DNA of 64,000 nt, taken from assembly GCA_047967505.1 (NCBI GenBank), contig CM106540.1. One strand, given 5' to 3'. This stretch comes from Dipteris shenzhenensis (lineage: Eukaryota > Polypodiophyta > Polypodiopsida > Gleicheniales). The notes under the pieces were generated by a model that saw only the letters and a program-made list of their open reading frames with translations, was not told the origin of the DNA and did no database searches. Below, one piece after another: positions 10,598 through 21,400 of the stretch (positions within the stretch are counted from its first letter, which is position 1; the number at the start of each line of letters is the position of its first letter). A program made the position numbers and the translations under genes.

Positions 10598-10778
10598 TGA
10601 GAGTGCTCTCAACGGAAGCAAGAACGGAAGAGGGAGAGAGAGCGAGAGAGAGAGACAGAGAGCCACACAAGTTTGGTTGGGTGCAAAACCACCCTAATCT
10701 TCTTTTTCATTCATTTATATATGTGTTTGAGTATTGTACATAACTGGGGTTAAGGCATAGTGACCTTTAACCCCCACA
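10598..10778 (-). repeat. Copia B 3' LTR (181 bp)
   Basis: It is preceded on the minus strand by the polypurine tract TAAGTGGGAGGT (10779-10790) and starts TGTGGGGGTTAAAGGTCACT. It contains a (GA/CT)n-rich stretch (10625-10660) and the outer end GAGCACTCTCA. Over the ~140 bp shared with the 5' LTR I count three differences. Confidence 0.9.
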
Positions 10779-10831
10779 ACCTCCCACTTAAAGGACAATG
10801 TGCCTTTAAGGGAGAACAACCAGTGAGCATA

Positions 10832-11176
10832 CTATCCAATGCCCATCAATACACGACAATACTCAAACCACTGACTAGGTAGACTCTTCGTCAACATATC
10901 TGCAGGGTTATCATCTGTATGAACCTTGACAAGCTCTATGCACTTGTCCTCAAGTACCTCCCTGATGAAATGGTACCTGACCTCAATGTGTTTGGTCTTT
11001 GCATGAAAGACCGGATTCCGTGCTAGCTGATTAGCACTCATGGAATCATTATGCAATGTCGGTACATCTGTATGAATCCCCAAATCTCCCACTAGCCGAT
11101 CAAGCCATATAGCCTCCTTGCAACCCTCTGTGGTTGCAACATACTCAGCCTCTGTGGTAAACAAAGCCACGCACTT
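10832..11176 (-). pseudogene. Copia B RNase H C-terminal part after a TAG
   Basis: This continues the gag-pol frame after the TAG at 11177-11179 and reads KCVALFTTEAEYVATTEGCK, EAIWLDRLVGDLGI, TKHIEVRYHFIREVLED and DNPADMLTKSLP, the standard copia RNase H tail, ending at MGIG. The TAG follows SWMSRA, where a glutamine (family consensus SxxQ) is expected. Confidence 0.88.
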
Positions 11177-14100
11177 CTATGCACGAGACATCCACGACAC
11201 TGCACCACCTGCAAAGGTGAACACATAACCAGAAGTGGATCTCCTACTATCCACATGCCCTGCATAGTCTGAATCTGTGTACCCAAGTACACGCATGTCT
11301 CCTTTACCAAAGCAAATGCACATCTCCTTGGTACCCTTCATGTACCTCATGATGCACTTAACTGCCTCCCAATGCCTCTTTCCTGGATTAGCCATATACC
11401 GGCTAACAACTCCCACTGCAAATGCAATGTCTGGTCTAGTAGCTATCATAGCATACATAAGACTCCCAACTGCTGATGCATAAGGAACCTTGGCCATCAT
11501 GGCCCTTTCCTCATCTGATTTGGGACTATCTGTATGACTCAGTTTCACATATGGAGGCAACGGAGTACTCACTGCCTTCCCCCCCTCCATATTGAAACGC
11601 TGCAATACTTTTGTAACATACTCTTTTTGTGAAAGCCAAAGGAGTTTCCTACTCCGATCACGCGTGATGCGCATACCAAGAATATGACCTGCAAGTCCCA
11701 AATCCTTCATATCAAAGGCCTCATGCAACTTGGCCTTTAATGCATCTAGCTCATAAGTATTCTTGCTAGCCAATAGCATATCATCCACATATAGTGCCAG
11801 GATTATCAAACTATTATCCTTAGCCCTTTTAGTGTAGAGGCAGTGATCAATTTCACTTCTTCTAAAACCCTGGGACCGAATGAAAGCATCAAACTTCTGA
11901 TACCATTCTCTAGGTGCTTGCTTAAGACCATAGAGACTCTTTTTTAGCTTGCAAACTAAATGCTCTTTGCCCTTTTCTTCAAAGCCTTCCGGCTGAACCA
12001 TGTAAATTTCCTCATGCAAATCCCCATGCAAGAAAGCTGTCTTGACATCCATCTGCATAAGCTCCATATCCTCTATTGCCACTAGTCCAAGCATGCATCT
12101 AAGTGTGGTCATCTTCACAACCGGAGAGAATATCTCATCAAAGTCCACACCCTTCTCTTGCTTGAACCCTTTAGCAACCAAACGGGCCTTGTACCTAGGC
12201 GCATCATCACCTGTGACCTTCATTTTGTAGACCCATTTACATGGCAATGCTTTCTTTCCATGTGGCAAAGAAACCAAGTCCCAAGTCTTATTCTTCATAA
12301 GTGAACTCATCTCTGATTGCATAGCATACTCCCACTTGCATTGATCCTCACGCATCATAGCCTCTCTGTAGCAAGAAGGCTCCCCGCAATCAGTGAGCAT
12401 CACATAGTCTACCCCTGGAACAAACCTATCAGGCGGTCTAGATACTCTAGATGATCTTCTCAATGGCATTTTAGCTTGCTGTCCCACTTGCATATCAGCC
12501 ACATTTGGCTCATCATTTCCACCAATAGATGATCCATCATCTACCCTTGATTGTATACCTGTGGGAGTACTTGGTTGTACCATTTCTTGCACATTTGGTG
12601 CATGGACAGCTTGCTGTCTATCAACATATGCAGGTGGATTCACATCCTGGAAAGTGATTCTCCTCATTTCCACATCCCTCATGGGTGCCTTATGCATCTT
12701 CTTCTCATTGAAGACCACATCATGGCTGCGTATGATCTTCTTTGCTTCTGGATCCCAGAGACGATAGCCCATCTCTCCACTTTCACCATAACCTAGAAAG
12801 ATGCATTTCCTAGACTTAGGATCTAGCTTCTTTCGAAGCTCTTTTGGCACATGTGCATATGCCTCACACCCAAATATACGCAAATGAGAGTAAGAGGGCT
12901 TCTTGCCACTCCATGCCTCTTCAGGAATACCACCATCCAAACTCTTACTAGGTGATCTATTGATCACATGCACTGCAGTCTTCATTGCCTCAGCCCAAAA
13001 ACCACCAGAAAGACTTGCATTGGAAAGCATGCATTGCAACCTTTCTTGAATGGTACGATTCATCTTTTCTGCAACTGGATTTTGCTCTGGAGTACGAGGG
13101 GATGTGAGCTCCCTCTTAATCCCACGTGTATCACAGAAATGCTGAAAGTCATGAGAGAGATACTCTCCACCATTGTCAGTCCGTAGGCATTTAAGCATTC
13201 TACCTGACTGATTCTCAACCAAGGCCAGCCATTTCTGAAATACCTGGAACACATCACTCTTCCGAGCTATAGCATAAGCCCACACTTTCCTAGTTGCATC
13301 ATCAATGAATGTCACATAGTATTCGGCCCCGCCTAATGACCGTGTAGGCATGGGACCACATACGTTTGAATGCACCAAATCAAGCATTTCAAACTCTTTC
13401 TTTCCCCTTCTTTTATGGGCTGATTTAGTCTGCTTCCCATAGAGACAATGCTCACAAAATTCAAAATCAGAGAAACTCAAATGCGGTACATAACCCAAAC
13501 GGCATAAGAGTTTCATTCCATTCTGGCTCATGTGCCCCAACCTGCAATGCCACAAAGAAGTGCTTGGCTGCTCGGTTATTGCAACAACATGATCAAATAC
13601 CCCTGATACATGTAAGGGATACAAAGTCCCACACTTGGCACCCCTAGCCAAAAGCATAGAGCCCTTTTGAATTTTCCAACTTTGAAAGCCAAAAGTGGTG
13701 TGAAAACCAGCATGATCTAGCTGACCCACTGAAATAAGACTCTTGGTCAGCTTAGGCACATGTCTCACATGTTTCAAAACAAATGCAGACCCATTTGCAA
13801 AAGAAAACTTTATGTCACCTGCTCCCACTATGTCACATGCATAGTCATTTCCAAGATGCACACAACCTGTCTTTCCACTATCATAAGTGGAGAACCATTC
13901 CCTATGGGGAGTAACATGGAATGAAGCACCAGAATCCAAAATCCAATCCTGGGAATATGCATCATCTGAAGTGGTAAGCAACTCTGTAGATAAACTAGAC
14001 ATGAAGAGAACATCATTGTCACTATCATGTGTGACTGCATTGATCTCCTCGATCTTCACTTTTCCTTTGTCCTCCCTTGGACTCTCTTCCTTTTGATTTG

Positions 14101-14632
14101 CACCCCAATTTGCATTCTTTTTCTTATCCTTTTGCTCTCTTTTCAGCTTGTAGCAATCCTTTTTCATATGGCCCTTCTTGCCACAGTGGTAACACTCAAT
14201 GTTTCGTGCCCTTGATTTGCTACAAGACTTCCCTCTTTCTTGGGACTTCCCCCTGAATTGTGATCTGCCCCTTTGCACATTTAAGGCTGCATCCTGCTTG
14301 TTGCCATCCATAGACTTCCGTCTAATCTCCTCGGCCAACAAGCTACCCACAACATCATCAAATTTCAGTACTCCACCAGGTGCAGAGTTACTGCCAGCTG
14401 TACAGAAGGTATCCCATGAGGATGGCAATGAACATAAGAGAAATATTGCCTTAGTCTCCACATCAAAATTCATTTTCTGAGCCTGAAGCTGGCTGAAAAT
14501 AATATTGAATTCATTCAAGTGAGAAGCAATGGAGACCCCTTCCTTCATTTGCAGCTCAAACAACCTCTTCATGAGGTAAACTTTATTAGAGGCAGTTTCC
14601 TTTTCATAAGTGGCACACAGTTTCTTCCACAA
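11177..14632 (-). pseudogene. Copia B gag-pol polyprotein (main frame, 1151 codons)
   Basis: Domains in order: gag with a CCHC knuckle CYHCGKKGHMKKDC (residues 147-160); protease DSGAS (233-237); GAG-pre-integrase (WHCRLGHMSQNGMK); integrase core (FIDDATR, LRTDNGGEY, PEQNPVAEKMNRT); RT (MDVKTAFLHGDLHEEIYM, LKQAPREWY, intact ALYVDDMLL); and the first half of RNase H (YTDSDYAGHVDSRRSTSGY). The frame is open for its full length. The first integrase catalytic Asp appears as Asn (HSNVCGPM instead of the family HSDVCGPM), so this copy probably cannot integrate even though RT looks sound. The frame starts inside gag because of an upstream frameshift near 14640. Confidence 0.92.
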
Positions 14633-14888
14633 ATCTTCCGTAGTCTACTACTGTGAAATAAACTGATTCTGCAAGATGAAGTCTAATAGTAGACTTTGCT
14701 AATGCATCCAACTCATTCCAATCATCCTCAGACATATTTGCAGGCTTAGCTTCAATCCCTGCCAAGGGTTTAATCTGCTTCTTTTGAATAAGCACATCCC
14801 TTATCTGTTCTTTCCACAAAGAAAAGTTTGTCCCATCAAACTTTTTAATGCTGAAAAACTCCTTTTCAGGCATGGAAGAGGATGCCAT
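14604..14888 (-). pseudogene. Copia B gag N-terminal part
   Basis: The likely start is the ATG at 14888 (MASSSMPEKEFFSIKKFDGT), not an upstream Met at 14912. The copia gag opening FDGTNFSLWKEQIRDVLIQK is clear. Near 14640-14655 the frame shifts: the expected TTEDLWKKL of the main frame is read here as YGRFVEETV. A short duplicated GTAGTAGACT-like stretch sits at the break. Confidence 0.87.
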
Positions 14889-14912
14889 GATGCAAATAAA
14901 GCAAAATCCCAA

Positions 14913-16295
14913 ATGCTAGTGCCTGCAAGAGAGAATCACACCAAATACCAGGTGCACCCAAATGTGTATGCCACAATAGAGTGAAATGTCACCAAAACTC
15001 AAAGCTCAAAGCATCAAAAGATGCATCTGACTCATGTGCATATACTATGCATCCATATGAGCAAATCTGGCCCAAAAGAAAATGCCAATAAGTGCCAAAT
15101 GACTCAAGCATAAACACCGTCCACTGGCATATGCATCAATTAAATCTCATCCAAGAGAGCATAGCACTATCAGTGCATCACCAACAATGTGTCAAAGCTG
15201 TACCTCAGCATAAAATAGCATCCATGTGCAAAGCGTCCATAAAAAATAGCATCCCACAAGGCAATTTGGGCCTATCAGCGCATCCAACAAGGACCGCAAT
15301 GCATCCAAATGGCCTATAAATCATCCATTGCAACCCAATGCATACCACGAATGAGCGCACACTGCTCAAACTGCAACCAGAGTGATCTGCATAAGGTATG
15401 CTCAAGAAATCATAGTCCCACAGTAATGAGCGCTACTGAAAATAGAACCTGAGATGCCTCAAAACATGGGCGCCAATGCATAATCGGACTCAGCAAGAAA
15501 ATCTGCAAATATCTCTCTTCTGCCAGAACTCCAAAATCCCAACCGATGAATGAGAAATGGGAGTCAACACTTATCCACTGCCATGTGGCATAAATCTAAG
15601 GTTTCAAAACCTTAGCATGAAAAATGCATAACAGAGAGACGAAATCGAATACACAGAGATTTATAACTCTGAAAATCCTCCACCGATTCACGCAAGAACT
15701 GATAGGTAGGGGTTTTTGGGCGTCCGGAACGCAATGGGACAGACGGTTTTGGAAACCGTGGTCTCAATCACTGGGTCCAACACACGGACTGAAAAACGTT
15801 TTTGGAAACAGAGCTATCTGTAAACTCCACCGGAGTGTGAATGATGAGCAACATAGAAGTTTTAGGACCTCCTGAGTCCACTGGAACTGATAGATCTGCA
15901 AATGGTTGCTCCAAACTTGAGTTCCAACACCCGGGCAAAAAACGCAGGAACTGATACAGTGAGTCAGAAATCCACTGAAATGATCCCAGATTCAAGAATG
16001 AAGGTGTTTCCAAGCTCCTGAAGTAATGTGGACACCAAAAGCAAGCAATAGTTGCCTCTACAAGTCAATATGGAGTCTCTGTCATCGAACGGAACAGGGA
16101 AAAGCTCAAAAAACGACTTTTTCTTTGAAAGCTCTTAACAGGCTCTCAAAACCACTTCGCAAAGCCAAAGTGACTTTTCCAAATGTTCCTCCAAGGTCTC
16201 TGCACACTTGGATGCAAGTAAAGTTGCCCACAAAGCTTCCCACAGAGCTTCTCCTTCCTCCCACAGAGCTGCTGAGCTTCTAAGCATTCATGCTG
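14913..16295 (-). other. Copia B 5' leader, non-coding
   Basis: About 1.4 kb lies between the 5' LTR and gag without a convincing frame. A motif ggaactgata/caagaactgata recurs three times (about 15690, 15880, 15950), and 15620-16200 looks internally repetitive. I find no TGGTATCAGAGC-type primer site here on the minus strand. Confidence 0.6.
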
Positions 16296-16435
16296 AGAGC
16301 GAGAGAGAGAGACAGAGAGCCACACAAGTTTGGTTGGGTGTAGAACCACCCTAACCTTCTTTTTCATTCATTTATATATGTGTTTGAGTATTGTACATAA
16401 CTGGGGTTAAGGCATAGTGACCTTTAACCCCCACA
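16296..16435 (-). repeat. Copia B 5' LTR, inner end deleted
   Basis: It matches the 3' LTR from TGTGGGGGTTAAAGG through the GA-rich stretch, then diverges where the 3' LTR continues with ~39 more bases. The break lies inside (GA)n, consistent with a deletion through microhomology. Confidence 0.85.
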
Positions 16436-16440
16436 CAAGG
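16436..16440. repeat. Target-site duplication CAAGG, right copy (copia B)
   Basis: It pairs with 10593-10597. Confidence 0.9.
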
Positions 16441-17346
16441 TTCATCCGTAGGTACATAAACTACCTCCGTGCAAATCTCCTCAATTGCTATGAACAACTC
16501 TACTGGTACTGGCTGTGCACTGTTGCTGGACTCTTTCTTTCCTCTGTTCTTCTCATCTGCAATCTTCTTTTGGCACTCATTCTGCTTGTGCCCTACCTTG
16601 TTGCAATAGAAGCACTTGATCTTCTTCTTTCTCTTTTTATCATCAGAAGAAGATGGGTTACCAGAGTCCTTACCCTTACCTTTCTTTGATCCAGTGTAGA
16701 AAGCCGAATCTTCTCCAGTCCTTGTCTTTTGATGCATCTCCTCCTCCAAAAGCATTATGCTGAAATCCTCAAAGTTGAGGGGCGGATTTCTGTTCTGTGT
16801 ATTCAGTGTTGTAACAAGACCGTCGTACTTTGGTGGGACAATCCGTATGCACCTTCGTGCTAGATTCTCGTTGGTGATGGTGATGCCAATTGCAGTCATA
16901 TGATCACGCAGATTCTTCACCCTGGTGATGAACTTCTCCGCCGCTTCAGACTCAGATAATTTCTCATTCATGAGTTGAGTCTCTAGATTTTGAATACGCA
17001 TCTGATTTGTGGTCTCATATTGATTTTTCAAGACCATCCATGCTTCCTCCGTTGTGGTGACATGTTGAATTAATGCCATGACATAATCACTTACATTGTA
17101 GACAATAGAACACAACAAATTTGCATTTCTTCTTGTCCATGCGAGAATCTCATCCGCAGTTGGTACTATCTGTTGTGCTGCATTGGCCAGATTTGTCGGC
17201 TTCATGTCCACCCCAGTAGCAGTATCCCAAAGCTCATACGCGCTTAGGATGGTCTTCATCTTGAACTTCTAGAGTGGATAGTTAGAGCCATCCAATTTTT
17301 CACTTTCACCGAACGGTGGGATTCGCAGTCTTACGCGCTGGGCCAT
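16436..17346 (-). pseudogene. Copia A2 gag
   Basis: The start is the ATG at 17346 (MAQRVRLRIPPFGESEKLDG). TAG at 17269-17271 replaces the expected Trp of YPLWKFKM. The frame then runs KTILSAYELWDTATGVD, through the UBN2-type gag core (LCSIVYNVSDYVMALIQH, ETTNQMRIQNLETQLMNEKL), to LLEEEMHQKTRTGEDSAF and the zinc knuckle CFYCNKVGHKQNEC. It is cut at 16440 by copia B, whose LTR supplies the last ~20 residues of the apparent ORF. The other side resumes at 10597 in protease. Confidence 0.9.
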
Positions 17347-17415
17347 CTCTCATGAGTCTCTCACAATCTGCTTGCAAACAAAAACACACTACCAAATCTT
17401 CTTGCTAGAGCCCAA

Positions 17416-17427
17416 GCTCTCATACCA
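17416..17427 (-). promoter_or_regulatory. Copia A2 primer-binding site (initiator tRNA-Met type)
   Basis: Minus strand TGGTATGAGAGC directly follows the LTR end ...CTTACA. It matches the plant tRNA-iMet primer sequence TGGTATCAGAGC with one change. Confidence 0.85.
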
Positions 17428-17904
17428 TGTAAGAAAACAATACAACGTCTGTGCTCAACAGATAACAGGATCTTGCATGGAAGAGAGAAAAGCAGATAGT
17501 ATGGAGAATCAAAAATTTGATTACTGTAAAATTGATACAATAGATGGTGCTGCCTCCCAACCATGCACTCCTGTGTGAGGAGTTTTGATGGCATGCTGGA
17601 AATAGTAGAGGACGGAGGCTGGATGCTAAGGAATCAGGATTGTTGTAGTCAGTGATGAAATGGGCTTCACGGGCTTGCTCTTATATAGCCACCAGTCATA
17701 GTCGGTTAGACCCAATTGGGTGATCGACCTAGTCTGCCCAAAACAGCCGACTAGGGGTCGAAATAGGCCACTGACCACATGATAGAATCGTGGCACAAAA
17801 TAGAGCAACTAACCTATGGACTCCGTTTGGCCCAGAGCCATCCAGGATCATCTGGGGCTCCCAAACGGGCCCCGCAACCCGAGAGTGGGCTGCCCCGAGA
17901 AATG
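17428..17904 (-). repeat. Copia A2 5' LTR, inner part
   Basis: This is the part of the 5' LTR proximal to the primer site. It is split from the outer part (27577-27827) by gypsy C. Together the two parts give 728 bp. Confidence 0.9.
17900..17904. repeat. Target-site duplication AAATG, left copy (gypsy C)
   Basis: AAATG precedes TGTTAG here and follows TTAACA at 27572-27576. Confidence 0.92.
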
Positions 17905-18407
17905 TGTTAGCCCTCTCTACTCTGAAGACTAACTCGAAACGCACTACTGCGACAGATTTACATGCGTAATCGAACTTCAGAACTGCGTATGAAAATTCAT
18001 AGAGTAGAACAGTGATCGACAGAATCATTCATGATAAAACAATAAGGTAGATGCAATAGAATATCTGTATTACACTTCTCCGAGCAGTACAACACCGTAC
18101 TCTCTGATACATAACAATGTTCCTCTTCTGATCACACTGATCCTTGCTCCGATCCTCATCAATGAGCCCCCCAAATGATCGCTCTCTTCTCTTTTATCTA
18201 ACCGGCACACATAACTCCTTCACGGTTGCCGTGACGGTTGCCGTGATGGTTGCCGTGATGGTTGCCGTGCCTCTTCAGTTCTCCGCCTGGTCCTAGAACT
18301 TCTGTCTTTTCATATCTCACTATAAACTAGATACAACGTATTAATGATAATGATCTAAGGACTCCCCCCCTAGTTCCTCTTTGCTGTTGCTGCTTTTGCC
18401 CTTAACA
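17905..18407 (-). repeat. Gypsy C 3' LTR (503 bp)
   Basis: On the plus strand it reads TGTTAGCCCTCTC...GCCCTTAACA. It contains four 12-bp tandem units cggttgccgtga (18223-18270). No convincing polypurine tract is seen just inside it. Confidence 0.94.
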
Positions 18408-18464
18408 CTTGGCACTCCCGGTGAATCGGATTCCGGATCCGCATCCGAACCCACCGGTTCTCCA

Positions 18465-21400
18465 CTACGGTTCATCCTCGACGTCGCCACCGTCATCGTC
18501 CGCCGCCGCCGCTGCTGCCGCTGCCGCCGCCGGAACTGCTGGAGCCGCCGGCGCCGGTACTTGTACTGCCGGAGCCGCTTGCGCCGGTCGAAGTAAAGGT
18601 AGCTGCTGCGGGTTGAGAGCATGGGCATCCACAAAAATTTGGAGCTGTCCATAGAAAGGTGGTGCCGCCGCCCCCGCCTGCTGAGCTACTGCCGCCATCC
18701 GATGAATATAGCGGCATGCTGTCCGCAGGTCGACCAACATAGCTGCTCTCTCAACATGACTCGTTCTCCGCAGCTGTTGTAGCTCCTCTTCATGCAGTCG
18801 AGTCTTCGCAGATAGAGCGAGTTCGAGATCGGTTACCCGCATACTGCGATCTGCTTTCTTCGCCACACCATCCATTCGTTTCATTACCCGCCCCAATTCC
18901 TTGGTTTGGGCACCTGTTGATTGTTCTGCCGTAGTAGCTCTGATCTTCAGCAAATCTGCCATGAGGCTCTTCACCTCAACTTCATGTTGATGGTGCTCTT
19001 CTTTCCGGGCGAGCTTGAGTGCCAACAGCTGAGATCTGGCATCATCACACTGCTGTTGCACCACCGCGACGTGTTCTTGCAGCTGCAAAAATTGCCTTGC
19101 GTCAAAGGATTCCCCGTCCGCTGGCTCCGGAAAAGCTGCCACAAAAGCGGCTGCTGCGTCTGCTTGGGGTCGTGGCTTCATTGCGGGAACCTGTGCGATC
19201 TCGGGTCTTTTTCCTCTGGCCTTCGCTCTTCGGAGGGCTTCTTCCAGTTCGGCGATCCGTTTGACATAGCCTTCGGAAGAATCCACCGGTCCCGCCGCTG
19301 TCTGCTTCCCGAGAGTATTTGCCGATGTAGAACTTCCACCCTCCAGTTGTGCCGCAGTTTCCGTCACCGGTACTGGTGGTAAAAATGCTGTTCCTGCGCC
19401 CCCTCCCGCCGGATCATCCTCATCCCTCCGGGCCAACCGTCGATCGAGAGGCCTGCAAGCCCGCTCCAGCTCTACTCGCAATTGACGTTGATCATCAAGA
19501 AAAATACCCTGCATCTCTGCGACGAAGGCTTCTGATAAATCCAACAAAAGTGCCTCGTCCAGCATGCGTGTAGAGCTAGAGGGTTGCCAGTACCCCATCA
19601 CTTCCGCTTCCAACAACTGCACCCTGGCGGTCGCAGTTGTAGCCTTCTCCGTCAATTGTTCCGTCAGCCGCAGGTGTTCTTGAGTTTGGGCGACAATCGC
19701 CGTCCTTGCTTCCTCCATATCCTGCTGTCGCCGTGCATCCATCTGTTGGAATTGTAACAACTGCTCCTGCAGCTGTTGATTGCGTTCGAGCAGCCTGGCA
19801 TTTTCCTGGCGCAACTTCGCCTCATTCTCCTCCAGCTGCCCCTTCTGAAAACATTGGAGCAAGCGCTCCGCCAACCATCGTGCCGTGACCAGATCATATG
19901 TCTCCACCGGCGGAGATAGCTGCAGCTCACCACTCCCCCTTGGGACTACACGGGTTTCCTCCTGACATGCCTGTCTCCCCGAACTGTCCTCCCGAGTGTG
20001 GACTGAGCTTTCCCCTTGCAAGGCCTCCGCTTCCGGGCGGGTTTTCTTCAACATTGCTCCTTCCGGCACAAGAGCCAACTTTCTTTTCAATAAACTGGCC
20101 ATGCGGCTCGATGTTGCTGAGACCGCTGGCCTACTCCTCTGGCTGCCCTGTGGAACTTCTGCCGGAACCACCACCGCAGGTACTACCGGAGTCACCTGGT
20201 TCCTTGGCGTCAGAGCTCCCTCCATTGTTGATCTTGCTGGTTCCACCTCCTTGGACTCCTTGTCCGAAGCATCGTCTGTGGACTCCTCCACCTCCACATA
20301 CGACCCTAGGACTACCGGTTCCGCATCTGGTCCGAACAAAAGAAATAAGACTTGCCCCATCCGGGATGTTGCCGTGGGCTTCAAGAGCTTCTTGGCCACC
20401 TCCAGAATTCTGTCCGCCATCAGCTTCGCCCAGGGAACCGGTTTCCCTTGCTCCGCCCTCTGGAAATAGGTAAATTGGGCCTGTCCCAGTAGCTCTGCTT
20501 TCACCTTCTGCCAGAGTGCCTCCGCAATAAACTTGTAGCATGTCTTCTTCGAAGCATCCAGCTTCTTCATGTTGTACTCCCCCTTGCAACCTGCGCCGAG
20601 AGCTGCCTCCATGGCACTGCTGGTAAGCTTCGTGACTTTGCATGGACCATCCACCGGCAAGTGCAACCGGGCCGCTACCAGCTCCTTGCACAAGGTGAAA
20701 GTCTTTCCATACACCACGACCTTGCGCCCGCGTGCAAGCTGCGCCAAGATATCTTGCGCCAATGGATGAACTGGTGTCGTAGCCCATGGCAAACCCGCGA
20801 ACTCCACCAGACGAGTTCGTGTCAGCCAAGACTGCACAGCCTCATCCCCAACAGGTAACGGATTGATCAGATGGAAGACCACCATAGCGGCGAGAAGCTG
20901 GGATGCGAGGGAGAAGAGTTCTGGAAAATAAAGAGTTGGAAATAAGCCCCCTTTTGCTTCCAAATTGCCTTTTGGATGCCCTGGTGAACTCCTTGTTTGC
21001 ATGCAACGATCAAGTGTCCCATCATCCTGATAAAAGCCCCACTTCGAAGATTCAGTAGATTGCATGGCGGCGTCCTCGCTCCGCGACACGAAGCTTTGCT
21101 CCCACCGTTTCTCGGAATAAAGTGAGTGATACCATACGTGCGTACTAATAGCCCCCATCATCGGTTTCTCCACCGAAATGGCTATAAATGCATTGGAAAT
21201 GATCATCACAGGTGGTATCTCCGGAAATGGGTAAGGTGGCATGGGCCCTGTATATGGTCGGAGACGAAATCCATTTACCGGCTTCTGCAACAGCTCCCCC
21301 TGTACTGTTCCTAATCGGAACGTGCCGTCACCATAACGCTCCACCACCCAATACGGACCTCCCCACCGTAACTTCAGCTTACCCGGATGTGGACCCATCC

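Larger units (their letters stand above)
10598..16435 (-). mobile_element. Copia B: Ty1/copia element nested in A2
   Basis: It is bounded by TGTGGGGGTTAAAGG (minus strand, at 16435) and ...GAGCACTCTCA (at 10598), with a 5-bp duplication CAAGG. It contains a nearly complete gag-pol on the minus strand with one frameshift in gag and one TAG in RNase H. The LTR is unusually short (181 bp). The 5' LTR has lost its inner ~39 bp together with the expected primer-binding site. Between that edge and gag there is a leader of about 1.4 kb without ORFs. The insertion point lies between the gag and protease coding parts of A2. Confidence 0.93.

Noticed and set aside
17905-18407. Solo LTR or separate second element at the left LTR of gypsy C
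   Set aside because: It pairs with 27069-27571 at ~99% identity and shares the AAATG duplication, so it is the element's own LTR.
18341-20829. Several long plus-strand and alternative minus-strand frames inside gypsy C
   Set aside because: They overlap the recognised integrase and extra region in other frames. The GC-rich sequence makes chance frames long.
20880-20960. Envelope-like membrane segment (FSLASQLLAAMVVFHLI) in the gypsy C extra region
   Set aside because: A single weak hydrophobic stretch with charged flanks, no signal peptide and no second segment. Coiled coils dominate.
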